The translations under genes were made by a program, and so were the position numbers. Under the pieces are notes generated by a model. That model was not told where the DNA came from. It worked only from the letters and a program-made list of their open reading frames with translations, and did not search any database. This document shows positions 1 through 6,683 of a stretch of DNA of 10,510 bases, one piece after another. The first letter of the stretch is position 1; each line of letters opens with the position of its first letter. The stretch is from NCBI GenBank assembly GCA_964401455.1, contig CAYNYI010000097.1:1-10510 (forward strand). The letters are read 5' to 3'. Source of the DNA: CAYNYI01 sp964401455 (lineage in GTDB: Bacteria; Fibrobacterota; OXYB2-FULL-49-7; CAYNYI01).

Positions 1-90
1 GGGATGACCGATTCGGAGATTTCATCATTCAAAGAAGCAATAGGAAACATCCCGATACAATCAGACAATAAAAAAGATAAATCAGAATAA
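1..90 (+). CDS. C-terminal end of an unidentified upstream gene (partial)
   Basis: Frame 1 stays open from the window edge to a TAA at 88-90 and encodes 29 residues, starting GMTDSEISSFKEAI and ending in a Lys/Asp/Ser-rich polar tail. The predicted helix plus charged tail looks like the end of a soluble protein, but too little is present to name a family. It precedes glyA by 33 bp on the same strand, and I see no promoter-like pair or terminator hairpin in that gap, so the two are probably cotranscribed. Frame 3 is also open to a TAA at 69-71, so the frame choice is an inference from the more natural residue composition and the closer end to glyA. Confidence 0.5.
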   Translation, partial: GMTDSEISSFKEAIGNIPIQSDNKKDKSE

Positions 91-123
91 ATCTGCAAAT
101 TAATAAATAAAAGGAGCCTCACC

Positions 124-1371
124 ATGGACTACACTCATCTTAAAAATTACGATCCGGAAATATTCAAGACCCTTGAAAACGAAACTGTGCGCCAGCGAGA
201 AGGCATTGAGCTTATAGCCTCCGAGAACTATGTTTCCGAAGCCGTACTCGAAGCAATGGGAACGGTGTTTACAAATAAGTATTCTGAAGGTTATATCGGC
301 AAAAGATATTATGCGGGAAATGATATAGTGGACGACATGGAAAAGCTCGCCGTGGAAAGAGCGCGCGAACTTTTCGGAGCCGAGCATGTTAATATACAGC
401 CCCTTTCTGGAAGCCCGGCCAATGCCGCGGTATATTTCGCCCTTCTTGAACCCGGCGACAAGGTTTTGGGGCTTGCCCTTGATCACGGCGGACACCTCAG
501 CCACGGACATCCGGTCAACTTTTCCGGAATTCTGTATAATTTCACACAATATACAGTCGGAAAAGAATCCGGAATAATAGATATGGATGAAGTCAGGGAA
601 ATAGCCCTTAAAGAAAAACCAAAAATGATCCTGGCCGGTTTCTCCGCCTACTCCAGAAACCTTGACTGGAAAAAATTCAAAGAAATAGCAGATGAGGTCG
701 GCGCCTATACATTCGCCGACATCGCCCATATAGCCGGGCTCATAGCCGGAAAGGCCATTGAAAGCCCTGTTCCATATTTCGATGTAATCACGACAACTAC
801 CCACAAGACCTTAAGGGGCCCTCGCGGAGCCATTATCATGTGTAAAGAAAAATTCGCGAAGCAAATAGACAAAGCTGTCTTCCCGGGAATGCAGGGAGGA
901 CCCCATGACCATATTAACGCTGCCAAAGCGGTTGCCTTCAAAGAAGCGCTTCAGCCGGAATTCAGGGAATACTGTAAACAAACAATTAAAAACGCGCAAA
1001 AGCTTTCTGAAACACTCGACTCAAAAGGATTCCGTATCATAAGCGGCGGTACAGACAACCATCTGATTGTCGTTGATATGACAAGCAAAGGCTGCTCGGG
1101 AAGAGAAGCCGAAAGAGCCCTTGATGAGATAGGAATATCCACAAGCCGAAGCACAATTCCTTATGATCCAAGAAAACCTTTCGACCCCAGCGGAGTCCGG
1201 ATTGGTGTTCCCGCTGTAACTACGCGGGGAATGAAAGAGCCGGAAATGGAAGCGATAGGAGAAATAATTTCTGAATGTATTCTGAATATAGACAATGCCG
1301 AACTGAAGGAAAAGCTCCACGGTAGAATAAAGGAACTCTGCGCGAAATTCCCTATTTACGAAGAGGTATGA
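124..1371 (+). CDS. glyA: Serine hydroxymethyltransferase
   Basis: This is a PLP-dependent cytoplasmic enzyme that interconverts serine and glycine while loading one-carbon units onto tetrahydrofolate. At 415 residues it has the usual bacterial length. Visible hallmarks are ELIASEN (29-35), NKYSEGYIGKRYYAGND (51-67), the phosphate-binding SGSPAN (95-100), HGGHLSHG (121-128), the cofactor-contacting D199 and H202 in DIAHIAGL, and the Schiff-base lysine K228 in TTTTHKTLRGPRG. The start is fixed by AAGGAG at 111-116, seven bases before the ATG. It follows the partial upstream gene closely and is probably in its operon. Its last 16 bp overlap the end of the convergent regulator gene on the other strand, so there is no room for an intergenic terminator. 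All key residues are present and the gene looks intact. Confidence 0.98.
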   Translation: MDYTHLKNYDPEIFKTLENETVRQREGIELIASENYVSEAVLEAMGTVFTNKYSEGYIGKRYYAGNDIVDDMEKLAVERARELFGAEHVNIQPLSGSPANAAVYFALLEPGDKVLGLALDHGGHLSHGHPVNFSGILYNFTQYTVGKESGIIDMDEVREIALKEKPKMILAGFSAYSRNLDWKKFKEIADEVGAYTFADIAHIAGLIAGKAIESPVPYFDVITTTTHKTLRGPRGAIIMCKEKFAKQIDKAVFPGMQGGPHDHINAAKAVAFKEALQPEFREYCKQTIKNAQKLSETLDSKGFRIISGGTDNHLIVVDMTSKGCSGREAERALDEIGISTSRSTIPYDPRKPFDPSGVRIGVPAVTTRGMKEPEMEAIGEIISECILNIDNAELKEKLHGRIKELCAKFPIYEEV

Positions 1372-1802
1372 CCCGGCGGAGGGGAATCAAAAAGACTTTT
1401 GAGTTCTGACATATCTTTTTTAAGTTCCCCGATAAGGCGCCGAAGCTTGCGGTTCTCTATGCTTTCTTTGCTCTCTCCGGTCAGTTCGGACTCAAAAAGC
1501 GAAAGCTGGCTGTCTGTATTGAAATGCTCTGCCGGACTGCCTTCTCCTAAATTTGAGAAATTAACCCCGGCAAGTTTCTTTCTCGCGCCCTGGATCGTAA
1601 AAAGTTCCTCATGAAGAAGATATTTAATAAATCTTATCAGGGTTATGTCCTTTTTACGGTATGCCCTGTTGCCGGCCCTGTTTTTTTTGGGCCGCAGCTG
1701 AGAGAATTCATTCTCCCAGTATCGAAGAACATGCTGCTCAAGCGAAAGCTCTTCACAAACTTCGCTGATGGAATAATAAATTTTTCCGGGATTAAGACTC
1801 AC
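1356..1802 (-). CDS. MerR-family (HTH) transcriptional regulator
   Basis: A 148-residue protein whose first ~75 residues match a MerR-type winged helix-turn-helix: YYSISEVCEELSLEQHVLRY (9-28), then WENEF, the basic wing KKNRAGNRAYRKKDI and a following helix. The remainder is acidic and then helical with a coiled-coil look (SKESIENRKLRRLIGELKKD, about 110-130). There are no conserved Cys/His sensor residues and no B12 or other effector domain, so it resembles short MerR-like proteins found in housekeeping operons rather than metal or drug sensors. It starts with GTG (1802-1800), which overlaps the gpsA stop as GTGA, with GGAGG at 1811-1807. It is the last gene of the der-gpsA operon and ends inside the 3' end of glyA. 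Its target is unknown. Confidence 0.85.
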   Translation of the reverse strand: MSLNPGKIYYSISEVCEELSLEQHVLRYWENEFSQLRPKKNRAGNRAYRKKDITLIRFIKYLLHEELFTIQGARKKLAGVNFSNLGEGSPAEHFNTDSQLSLFESELTGESKESIENRKLRRLIGELKKDMSELKSLFDSPPPGHTSS

Positions 1803-2803
1803 AGCCCCTCCGATTTTAAATCTCTTAACATCAGATTCGAAACTGATTCACGCGGATCCGCGCCTTCAAAGACTATCCTGTACAGTTCAGTTGTTATCGG
1901 CATCTCTATTTTCTCTCGTCCGGCAAGCTGATATGCTGATTTGACAGTATATATACCTTCGGCAACCATTGGCATTCTCTGCATTATGCTGTCGATACTT
2001 TCACCTTTGCCGAGCGCCTCACCGACGTATCGGTTTCTGCTGTGAGTACTTATTGAAGTTGTAATAATATCACCGACCCCGGTGAGCCCGGAAAAAGTCT
2101 CGAGCCTTGAGCCGAGCTTAAGTCCAAGTCTTGCGATTTCAAACATCCCCCTGGTAAGTATAGCGCCTTTTGTATTATCTCCGAACCCCATCCCATCGGC
2201 GATTCCTGCAGCCACGGCAATAATATTTTTTAACGAGCCCGCAAGCTCGACTCCTGTAACATCATCATTTACATATACCCGTAAAAACGGAGTATTAAAA
2301 GCTTTCTGCACGGTAACAGCGGAATCTTTTGAAACCGAAGCCGCAACTATGGCAGTGGGAATCTTTCTACTGACTTCTTCGGCATGGCTCGGGCCTGATA
2401 AAGCCACGAAATTATTGTCTGCTATTGCCGGGACTTCTTCTTTGAATATCTCGCTTATACGTTTCATTGTATCGTTTTCTATTCCCTTGGAGACATTCAC
2501 GAGAAGCGCATCCGAGGGAAAAATATCTTTAATTAACCTCGCTGTCTGACGAATAAACCTGGTCGGCACGGCGCATACTACAATAGCAGCGTCCGAGAGG
2601 GCCTTTTCGGGATCATCTGTTATAATTATTTCATCATGTATTTTCACACCGGGCAGCTTGTTTTTCTCTTCACGGTTTTCGTTCAGCTCCGCGCATACGG
2701 CGCTGTCATATTCCCAGAGAAATACATCATGACTGTTTGATTTAAGCACATCGGCGAGAGTTATGCCAAAGCTTCCCGCTCCAAGCACTGCCACTTTTTT
2801 CAT
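1799..2803 (-). CDS. gpsA: NAD(P)-dependent glycerol-3-phosphate dehydrogenase
   Basis: This cytoplasmic enzyme reduces dihydroxyacetone phosphate to sn-glycerol-3-phosphate, the backbone for phospholipids. The 334-residue length is typical. The N-terminal Rossmann motif is VLGAGSFG (6-13). Other family signatures are NVSKGIE (103-109) with K106, SGPSHAEEV (136-144), the catalytic-lysine segment ELAGSLKN (186-193, K192), GDNTKGAIL (208-216), GLTGVGD (239-245) and SRNR (255-258). The ATG overlaps the der stop (ATGA) and is preceded by a perfect AGGAGG at 2816-2811, so translation is likely coupled to der but also able to initiate strongly on its own. A gpsA next to der is familiar in bacteria. 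plsY, which is often placed between or beside them, is absent here. The gene is intact. Confidence 0.97.
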   Translation of the reverse strand: MKKVAVLGAGSFGITLADVLKSNSHDVFLWEYDSAVCAELNENREEKNKLPGVKIHDEIIITDDPEKALSDAAIVVCAVPTRFIRQTARLIKDIFPSDALLVNVSKGIENDTMKRISEIFKEEVPAIADNNFVALSGPSHAEEVSRKIPTAIVAASVSKDSAVTVQKAFNTPFLRVYVNDDVTGVELAGSLKNIIAVAAGIADGMGFGDNTKGAILTRGMFEIARLGLKLGSRLETFSGLTGVGDIITTSISTHSRNRYVGEALGKGESIDSIMQRMPMVAEGIYTVKSAYQLAGREKIEMPITTELYRIVFEGADPRESVSNLMLRDLKSEGL

Positions 2804-4188
2804 AAAGCGGCCTCCTGCCCCTTTTCTTCGGGCGGTTTTGGATTTTGCTTCCGACCTTTTCCGGAAGCCGGAACCATAAACCTCAATTTCGCCGGGCAGC
2901 CCTCCAGATCAAAACTTTCGTATAATCTGTTTAAAATATAACGTCTATATGATTCCCTGACCAAAGAAGGATAATTTGTAATCACCCCGAAAATAAGGGG
3001 CGCGGAGGATACCTGCCGTATACCGAAAAATTTTACATTTTTACCGGACACCGACGGATGCAGATATTCCCGGAATATTCTGTCGGAAAATTTATCAAGC
3101 CCGCCTGTGGGCAGTTTTTTCCGCATCCGTGTATATATTTCTTTTACCATACCTATTACCCTTGTGCAGCGCTGCCCGCTTAAAGCCGATATTGATACCG
3201 CGGGAAACCTTACCGAGTCCGGTATTTTATAATGAAGGTCTTTAAGAATGCCGCTCAGGGTATTTGTTTCTTTATCGATAAGATCCCATTTATTAAGACA
3301 CATAAGTATGCCTTTCCCATGCTCCACTGCAATCTGAAGTATCCGAAGATCCTGGTTCTCGACCCCTCTGGAAGCGTCCAGCATCAAAACCACGACATCT
3401 GCCCTTTCCACGGCCTGTATAGTACGGACATTGGAATAGTATTCTATTTTTGACTTTACGTGAGACTTATGCCTCATTCCCGCCGTATCAATAAATCTAA
3501 AGACAGTTTCATCGAATTCAACCACCGAATCCACCGCGTCGCGGGTTGTCCCCGGCATATCTGAAACTATCATTCTTTCGGAATTTATAAAACGGTTTAC
3601 AAGCGTTGATTTACCTGAATTAGGCCTCCCTGTCACAGCTACATTTATCTCATCGGCCGCTTCTTCCGGAACCTCAGGCAGCTCTTTTAACGCTTCGGAA
3701 ACAAGATCCAGAAAATCACCAATATTTCTACCGTGAAGAGATGAAACAGGAACCGGGTCTCCAAGGCCCAAACGGTAAAATTCTGAGGCATAGACCATAT
3801 CCGAAATACTGTCGGTCTTATTCACAACAGCCAGAACTTTCTTTCCGGAGCGCCTGAGCAGTTTGGAAATCTGCTGGTCTATACCGGTAATACCGGCTTT
3901 CATATCGAGTACAAATATTATAAGAGATGACTCATCAATAGCCACCATAACCTGCTTTCGAATTTCCGAGTCTATCTTCTCTCCGCTTCCGGGTAAAAGA
4001 CCCCCGGTATCGATAAGCATAAAACGGACCCCGTTCCACTCCGAGGGGCAATAATTTCTGTCGCGTGTAACACCCGGCTCATCATCAACTACAGCGATTT
4101 TCTTACCGGCTATCCTGTTGAACAAAGTCGATTTACCAACATTGGGACGACCGACGACAGAAACTTTCGGGAGGTTGTTATCCGACAT
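2800..4188 (-). CDS. der: Ribosome assembly GTPase Der (EngA)
   Basis: Der is a tandem GTPase needed for maturation of the large ribosomal subunit. The 462-residue product has two complete G domains followed by a KH-like RNA-contacting domain. G domain 1: GRPNVGKST (13-21), PGVTRD (38-43), DTGG (60-63), NKTD (123-126). G domain 2: GRPNSGKST (187-195), PGTTRD (212-217), DTAG (234-237), NKWD (299-302), and SALSG for G5. The KH-like region covers roughly 350-440, and the tail is basic then Glu-rich. The ATG at 4188 has only a short AAGG (4196-4193) four bases upstream. It is the first gene of the der-gpsA-merR unit, and a near-consensus promoter lies just upstream. No residue needed for GTP binding is missing. 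Confidence 0.98.
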   Translation of the reverse strand: MSDNNLPKVSVVGRPNVGKSTLFNRIAGKKIAVVDDEPGVTRDRNYCPSEWNGVRFMLIDTGGLLPGSGEKIDSEIRKQVMVAIDESSLIIFVLDMKAGITGIDQQISKLLRRSGKKVLAVVNKTDSISDMVYASEFYRLGLGDPVPVSSLHGRNIGDFLDLVSEALKELPEVPEEAADEINVAVTGRPNSGKSTLVNRFINSERMIVSDMPGTTRDAVDSVVEFDETVFRFIDTAGMRHKSHVKSKIEYYSNVRTIQAVERADVVVLMLDASRGVENQDLRILQIAVEHGKGILMCLNKWDLIDKETNTLSGILKDLHYKIPDSVRFPAVSISALSGQRCTRVIGMVKEIYTRMRKKLPTGGLDKFSDRIFREYLHPSVSGKNVKFFGIRQVSSAPLIFGVITNYPSLVRESYRRYILNRLYESFDLEGCPAKLRFMVPASGKGRKQNPKPPEEKGQEAAL

Positions 4189-4247
4189 AAGACCTTGATA
4201 TTCAATCTATAAAAAAAAGAATCTAAATTAATTTTGAAACTAGATAG

Positions 4248-4276
4248 AAGATAACAAAAATTTTAACTGATGTCAA
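4248..4276 (-). promoter_or_regulatory. Predicted sigma-70 promoter of der-gpsA-merR
   Basis: On the minus strand TTGACA (4276-4271, a 6/6 match) is followed after exactly 17 bases by TATCTT (4253-4248, a 4/6 match). Transcription would begin near 4241, giving a leader of about 50 nt before the der ATG. The spacer between the STAS-like gene and der is very A/T rich with no hairpin typical of a terminator, so der may also receive read-through from 4600. Confidence 0.7.
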
Positions 4277-4309
4277 GAAATAGACAAGAGTACAAAAATG
4301 AGAAAACTG

Positions 4310-4600
4310 TCAGGAAAAACTGAAATCGGCGACTTTGCCGAAATTTAATTTGACAAGAAGTTCACGGTTTGATTCGGAACAATTGCTTATTTTTATCCGC
4401 GCGGAATAGTTTGAAATATTTATGTATTTATGAAGCGAGAAAATCATACCGAAAAAAGAAGATACGGGATAGGCAAGATCTTTGAAATCAAATGTTATAT
4501 TGTCTGTCTCTGAATCAAGATTCTCAAGTATAAAATGATGCCAACTTGAAACATCCCTGTTGGAGATCGCTTTACCTGTCGCTATGTAAATATTCTCCAT
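4310..4600 (-). CDS. Small STAS-like domain protein, function unknown
   Basis: A 96-residue cytoplasmic protein with no signal peptide or membrane segment. I recognise only a fold-level pattern: a beta strand, then ITFDFKDLAYPVSSFFGMIF (35-54), a helix (SLHKYINI), a strand ARIKISNC (67-74), and an amphipathic helix ESNRELLVKLNFGKVADF. This matches the order of STAS/anti-anti-sigma domains (strand, D/S-x-x-x-x-D-S-x-G, helix, strand, helix ending near 'F'). The usual phosphorylatable D-S-[SG]-G is replaced by PVSSFF, so classic phospho-switching is doubtful. No clear Shine-Dalgarno sequence precedes the ATG at 4600, although a strong promoter lies about 45 bp upstream. No anti-sigma kinase or phosphatase gene lies nearby. 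It could also be an unrelated alpha/beta protein. Confidence 0.7.
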   Translation of the reverse strand: MENIYIATGKAISNRDVSSWHHFILENLDSETDNITFDFKDLAYPVSSFFGMIFSLHKYINISNYSARIKISNCSESNRELLVKLNFGKVADFSFS

Positions 4601-4626
4601 AAATACCAGTTTGTTCAGGTTTCAGG

Positions 4627-4747
4627 ATAACTATTGTTATCGAATATAACTTAAAAAGCAGCGTCTGTCAATAACTATTGTAACTTTTATCGTTTTAGTG
4701 ACAATATTCCTCCAAATTAAAAAAAATGTTTGACAAGGGATAACTAT
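4627..4747. repeat. Three related ATAACTAT boxes in the divergent STAS-like/ppiC spacer
   Basis: ATAACTATTGT occurs at 4627-4637 and again at 4671-4681, 44 bp apart. A shortened copy, ATAACTAT, lies at 4740-4747. The first copy is part of a perfect inverted repeat ATAAC-TATT-GTTAT (4627-4640), the second is an imperfect version, and the third is a half-site. Their placement over promoter elements of both divergent genes suggests binding sites for a shared regulator. This is inference; the spacer is A/T rich, so chance similarity is possible. Confidence 0.45.
4643..4671 (-). promoter_or_regulatory. Near-consensus sigma-70 promoter of the STAS-like gene
   Basis: On the minus strand TTGACA (4671-4666) is followed after 17 bases by TATATT (4648-4643, a 5/6 match). 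Start of transcription is expected near 4636, giving a leader of about 35 nt. This is the best-matching promoter in the window. Two copies of ATAACTATTGT flank it, one abutting the -35 and one over the expected start site. Confidence 0.75.
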
Positions 4748-4757
4748 AATTTATCTT
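4730..4757 (+). promoter_or_regulatory. Predicted promoter of ppiC
   Basis: TTGACA (4730-4735) is followed after 16 bases by TATCTT (4752-4757), the same -10 variant seen upstream of der. The start would be near 4764, about 26 nt before the ATG at 4790. An ATAACTAT box (4740-4747) lies in the spacer. A perfect TATAAT at 4745-4750 is too close (9 bp) to serve this -35. Confidence 0.55.
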
Positions 4758-4789
4758 AATCTACCATTAAACAAGAAGGAGCAAGAATT

Positions 4790-5077
4790 ATGGAATACGC
4801 CAAAGCACGCCATATCCTGGTTGAAGATGAAAAAAAATGTCTGGAGATCAAGAACAATATTGAGAACGGTTCAGAATCTTTTGAGGACGCGGCAAAATCT
4901 TATTCAAAATGCCCTTCCGGAAAAGAAGGAGGCGACCTCGGAGAATTCGGAAAGGGACGCATGGTTCCCGAATTTGATAAAGCTGTTTTCAGCGGGACCG
5001 AAGGCGAGATACTCGGCCCGGTAGAAACCGAATTCGGATATCATCTGATCCGGGTGGACGAACTACGTTCAGCTTAA
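4790..5077 (+). CDS. ppiC: Stand-alone parvulin-type peptidyl-prolyl cis-trans isomerase
   Basis: A single parvulin domain of 95 residues, the size of E. coli PpiC, catalysing cis-trans isomerisation of peptide bonds before proline. ARHILV (6-11) opens the domain, GGDLGEFGKGRMVPEFDKAVF (47-67) forms the active-site core and GPVETEFGYHLIRV (76-89) closes it. Expected active-site residues are present: H8, C41, M58, F62, F82 and H85. There is no signal peptide or SurA/PrsA-type chaperone arm, so it should act in the cytoplasm. Translation starts at an ATG eight bases after AAGGAG (4776-4781). It is divergent from the STAS-like gene, and its 3' end overlaps the convergent glpK by 9 bp. An in-frame run of eight A (in codons for residues 14-16) shows that such tracts are read correctly here. 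Confidence 0.93.
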   Translation: MEYAKARHILVEDEKKCLEIKNNIENGSESFEDAAKSYSKCPSGKEGGDLGEFGKGRMVPEFDKAVFSGTEGEILGPVETEFGYHLIRVDELRSA

Positions 5078-6544
5078 TGACCTGCAGGCAGCAACCGCTT
5101 TTTTGTAGCCATTGAATAATACAGCCGCATCTTCCGCAGACATCCTGGGGTAAAATACCTTTTCGGTTTTATTCAGCTTTACAAAATCTTCGGAATCCTG
5201 CCAGAATCCGCAGGCACAGCCTGCCATACCCGCGGCCCCCAGCGCGGTGGTCTGAATATTAACCGGACGTTCAACTTCTATTCCGAGAATATCGGCCTGA
5301 AACTGCATAAGAAAATCATTTGCGCAGGCTCCCCCGTCGACTTTAAGCTTGCGGTGTCTGGATCCGAATTCTTTTTCCATGGATTCAATAATGTCTTTTG
5401 TCTGATAGGCAAGAGATTCCAGACACGCTCTTATTATGGTGCTGTCTGAAGTTTTTCTGGTAAGACCTGTAATCATACCCTTGGCGGAACTGTCCCAGTA
5501 GGGAGAAGCCAAACCTTGAAAAGCAGGAACAAAATATACACCTTCGTTATCAGAAAGCGCTCCAGCAATCTTTTCGGTGGAAGGAGTATCAGGAATGATT
5601 TTAAGATTGTCCCGCAGCCACTGCAAGGCAGCTCCGGCCATAAAAGCTTGCCCTTCCACAGCGTATGATGTTTCAGAGCCTCTTTGCCAGGCCACACTTG
5701 TCAGAAAAGACGAACTGAAAACAGGTTTTTCGCCTGTGCCGGAGAGTAGGAATATCCCGGTTCCGTAGGTGTTTTTCGCTATATCTTTTCTATGACCGGC
5801 CTGTGAGAAAAGTGATGCCTGCTGGTCGCCTATAATGGCTCTCACCGGAATTGAGATGTCTGTAATTCCAGGGTCGGTAAATCCAAACTCAGAATCCGAG
5901 GGCAATACTTCCGGAACATTAAGCCCCTCAAGAGAGAACAGATGCAGAAGCTCTTTATCAAAGGCCATGTCCTTTATATCATACAATAGTGTCCTCGAAG
6001 CATTGGAAGGATCGGTGGCATGGACCTTTCCCCCCGTAAGTCTGTATAAAATCCAGCTGTCAACCGTCCCGAAACATGCATTTCCTTCCCTAAGGGCGGT
6101 TGCGAACTCATCATTGTTCTCCGCCAGCCATTTGAGTTTTGAACCTGAAAAATAGGGATTAATACGAAGCCCGGTTTTTTCTCGGAGTTCACCATTAAGT
6201 TCTGACATTTCCCGGCACATCTTTGCAGTTCTCGTATCCTGCCATACTATCATATTCGAAAATGGCTTACCGGTCTTTCTATGCCAGACAGCGGTGGTCT
6301 CCCGCTGATTCGTAATACCGATGCAGAGTATATTTTTCGGGCCGACCTTTTCGGCGACTTCCGAAATAACTTGGGTCGCCGCCCGAAAAGCCTCTTCCGG
6401 GTCATGCTCCACCCAACCCGCCCGTGGATAAAATTGTCTTATTTCCCTGTAGCTTTCAGCAATCCAGAAACCTTCTTTTGCACAGGCGGCCGCTTTGATT
6501 CCTGTTGTCCCGAGGTCCAGCGCCAATATGCATTTCATTCTCAT
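5069..6544 (-). CDS. glpK: Glycerol kinase
   Basis: This FGGY-family cytoplasmic kinase phosphorylates glycerol to sn-glycerol-3-phosphate using ATP. From the start chosen here the product is 491 residues, within the family range of about 500. Visible signatures are the N-terminal phosphate loop ALDLGTTGIK (8-17), GWVEHDP (43-49), GITNQRET (76-83) with the glycerol-contacting R81-E82, VWQDTRT (100-106), Y131 in NPYFSGSK, GDQQASLF (239-246) with D240, NTYGTGIF (258-265), the family segment around GQAFMAGAALQWLRD, and KVDGGACANDFLMQFQAD, the ATP-site region. An upstream in-frame ATG at 6580 is rejected because the conserved N-terminus begins directly after 6544 and AAAGGG (6556-6551) sits six bases before that ATG. 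No glycerol facilitator or glpD adjoins it. It supplies the same product as gpsA. The gene is intact. Confidence 0.97.
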   Translation of the reverse strand: MRMKCILALDLGTTGIKAAACAKEGFWIAESYREIRQFYPRAGWVEHDPEEAFRAATQVISEVAEKVGPKNILCIGITNQRETTAVWHRKTGKPFSNMIVWQDTRTAKMCREMSELNGELREKTGLRINPYFSGSKLKWLAENNDEFATALREGNACFGTVDSWILYRLTGGKVHATDPSNASRTLLYDIKDMAFDKELLHLFSLEGLNVPEVLPSDSEFGFTDPGITDISIPVRAIIGDQQASLFSQAGHRKDIAKNTYGTGIFLLSGTGEKPVFSSSFLTSVAWQRGSETSYAVEGQAFMAGAALQWLRDNLKIIPDTPSTEKIAGALSDNEGVYFVPAFQGLASPYWDSSAKGMITGLTRKTSDSTIIRACLESLAYQTKDIIESMEKEFGSRHRKLKVDGGACANDFLMQFQADILGIEVERPVNIQTTALGAAGMAGCACGFWQDSEDFVKLNKTEKVFYPRMSAEDAAVLFNGYKKAVAACRSLS

Positions 6545-6592
6545 TTTCAACCCTTTGATAGTTCTATTAATTATAATCAAAATACATTATTC

Positions 6593-6624
6593 ATTATACC
6601 GCAGTAAATATACAAAACATACAA
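6593..6624 (-). promoter_or_regulatory. Predicted glpK promoter with tandem TTTTGTAT repeats
   Basis: A perfect -10 hexamer TATAAT lies at 6598-6593 on the minus strand, giving a leader of about 45 nt before the glpK ATG at 6544. No good -35 hexamer occurs at the right distance. Instead the region has two tandem 9-base units, TTTTGTATG and TTTTGTATA (about 6626-6609). A good -10 with a poor -35 is typical of promoters that need an activator, which would suit a substrate-induced gene, but no activator is identified here. Confidence 0.45.
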
Positions 6625-6646
6625 AAGACCAACCGCTCGGGATGTG

Positions 6647-6659
6647 TGTAATTCTTACA
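6647..6659. promoter_or_regulatory. Dyad TGTAA-TTC-TTACA upstream of the glpK promoter
   Basis: A perfect 5-bp inverted repeat with a 3-bp spacer, TGTAATTCTTACA, is centred about 55 bp upstream of the putative glpK -10. It lies in the gap between the GWI-repeat gene (stop at 6684) and glpK. The size and position fit an operator or activator site, but it is not followed by a T tract, so it does not look like a terminator. A 7-bp direct repeat GACCAGA (6672-6678 and 6693-6699) lies beside it, partly inside the preceding gene. Confidence 0.3.
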
Positions 6660-6683
6660 GATTGTATAAATGACCAGATTCAG

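Noticed and set aside
100..804. 234-codon open frame on the minus strand
   Set aside because: It lies wholly antisense to the conserved glyA coding sequence, shows no recognisable domain and has an aromatic-rich composition typical of a shadow frame.
4745..4750. Perfect TATAAT as the -10 of the ppiC promoter
   Set aside because: It lies only 9 bp from the TTGACA at 4730-4735, and no other -35 match is placed at 16-18 bp; TATCTT at 4752-4757 has better spacing.
6545..6580. Upstream ATG extending glycerol kinase by 12 residues
   Set aside because: The extra residues (IIINRTIKGLK) lie before the conserved N-terminus, and AAAGGG is correctly spaced for the ATG at 6544, so this stretch is leader sequence.
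6625..6645. Possible terminator hairpin (CCGAGCGG followed by TTGGTCTTTTG on the minus strand)
   Set aside because: The stem would be only three pairs with a two-base loop and there is no uninterrupted T tract.
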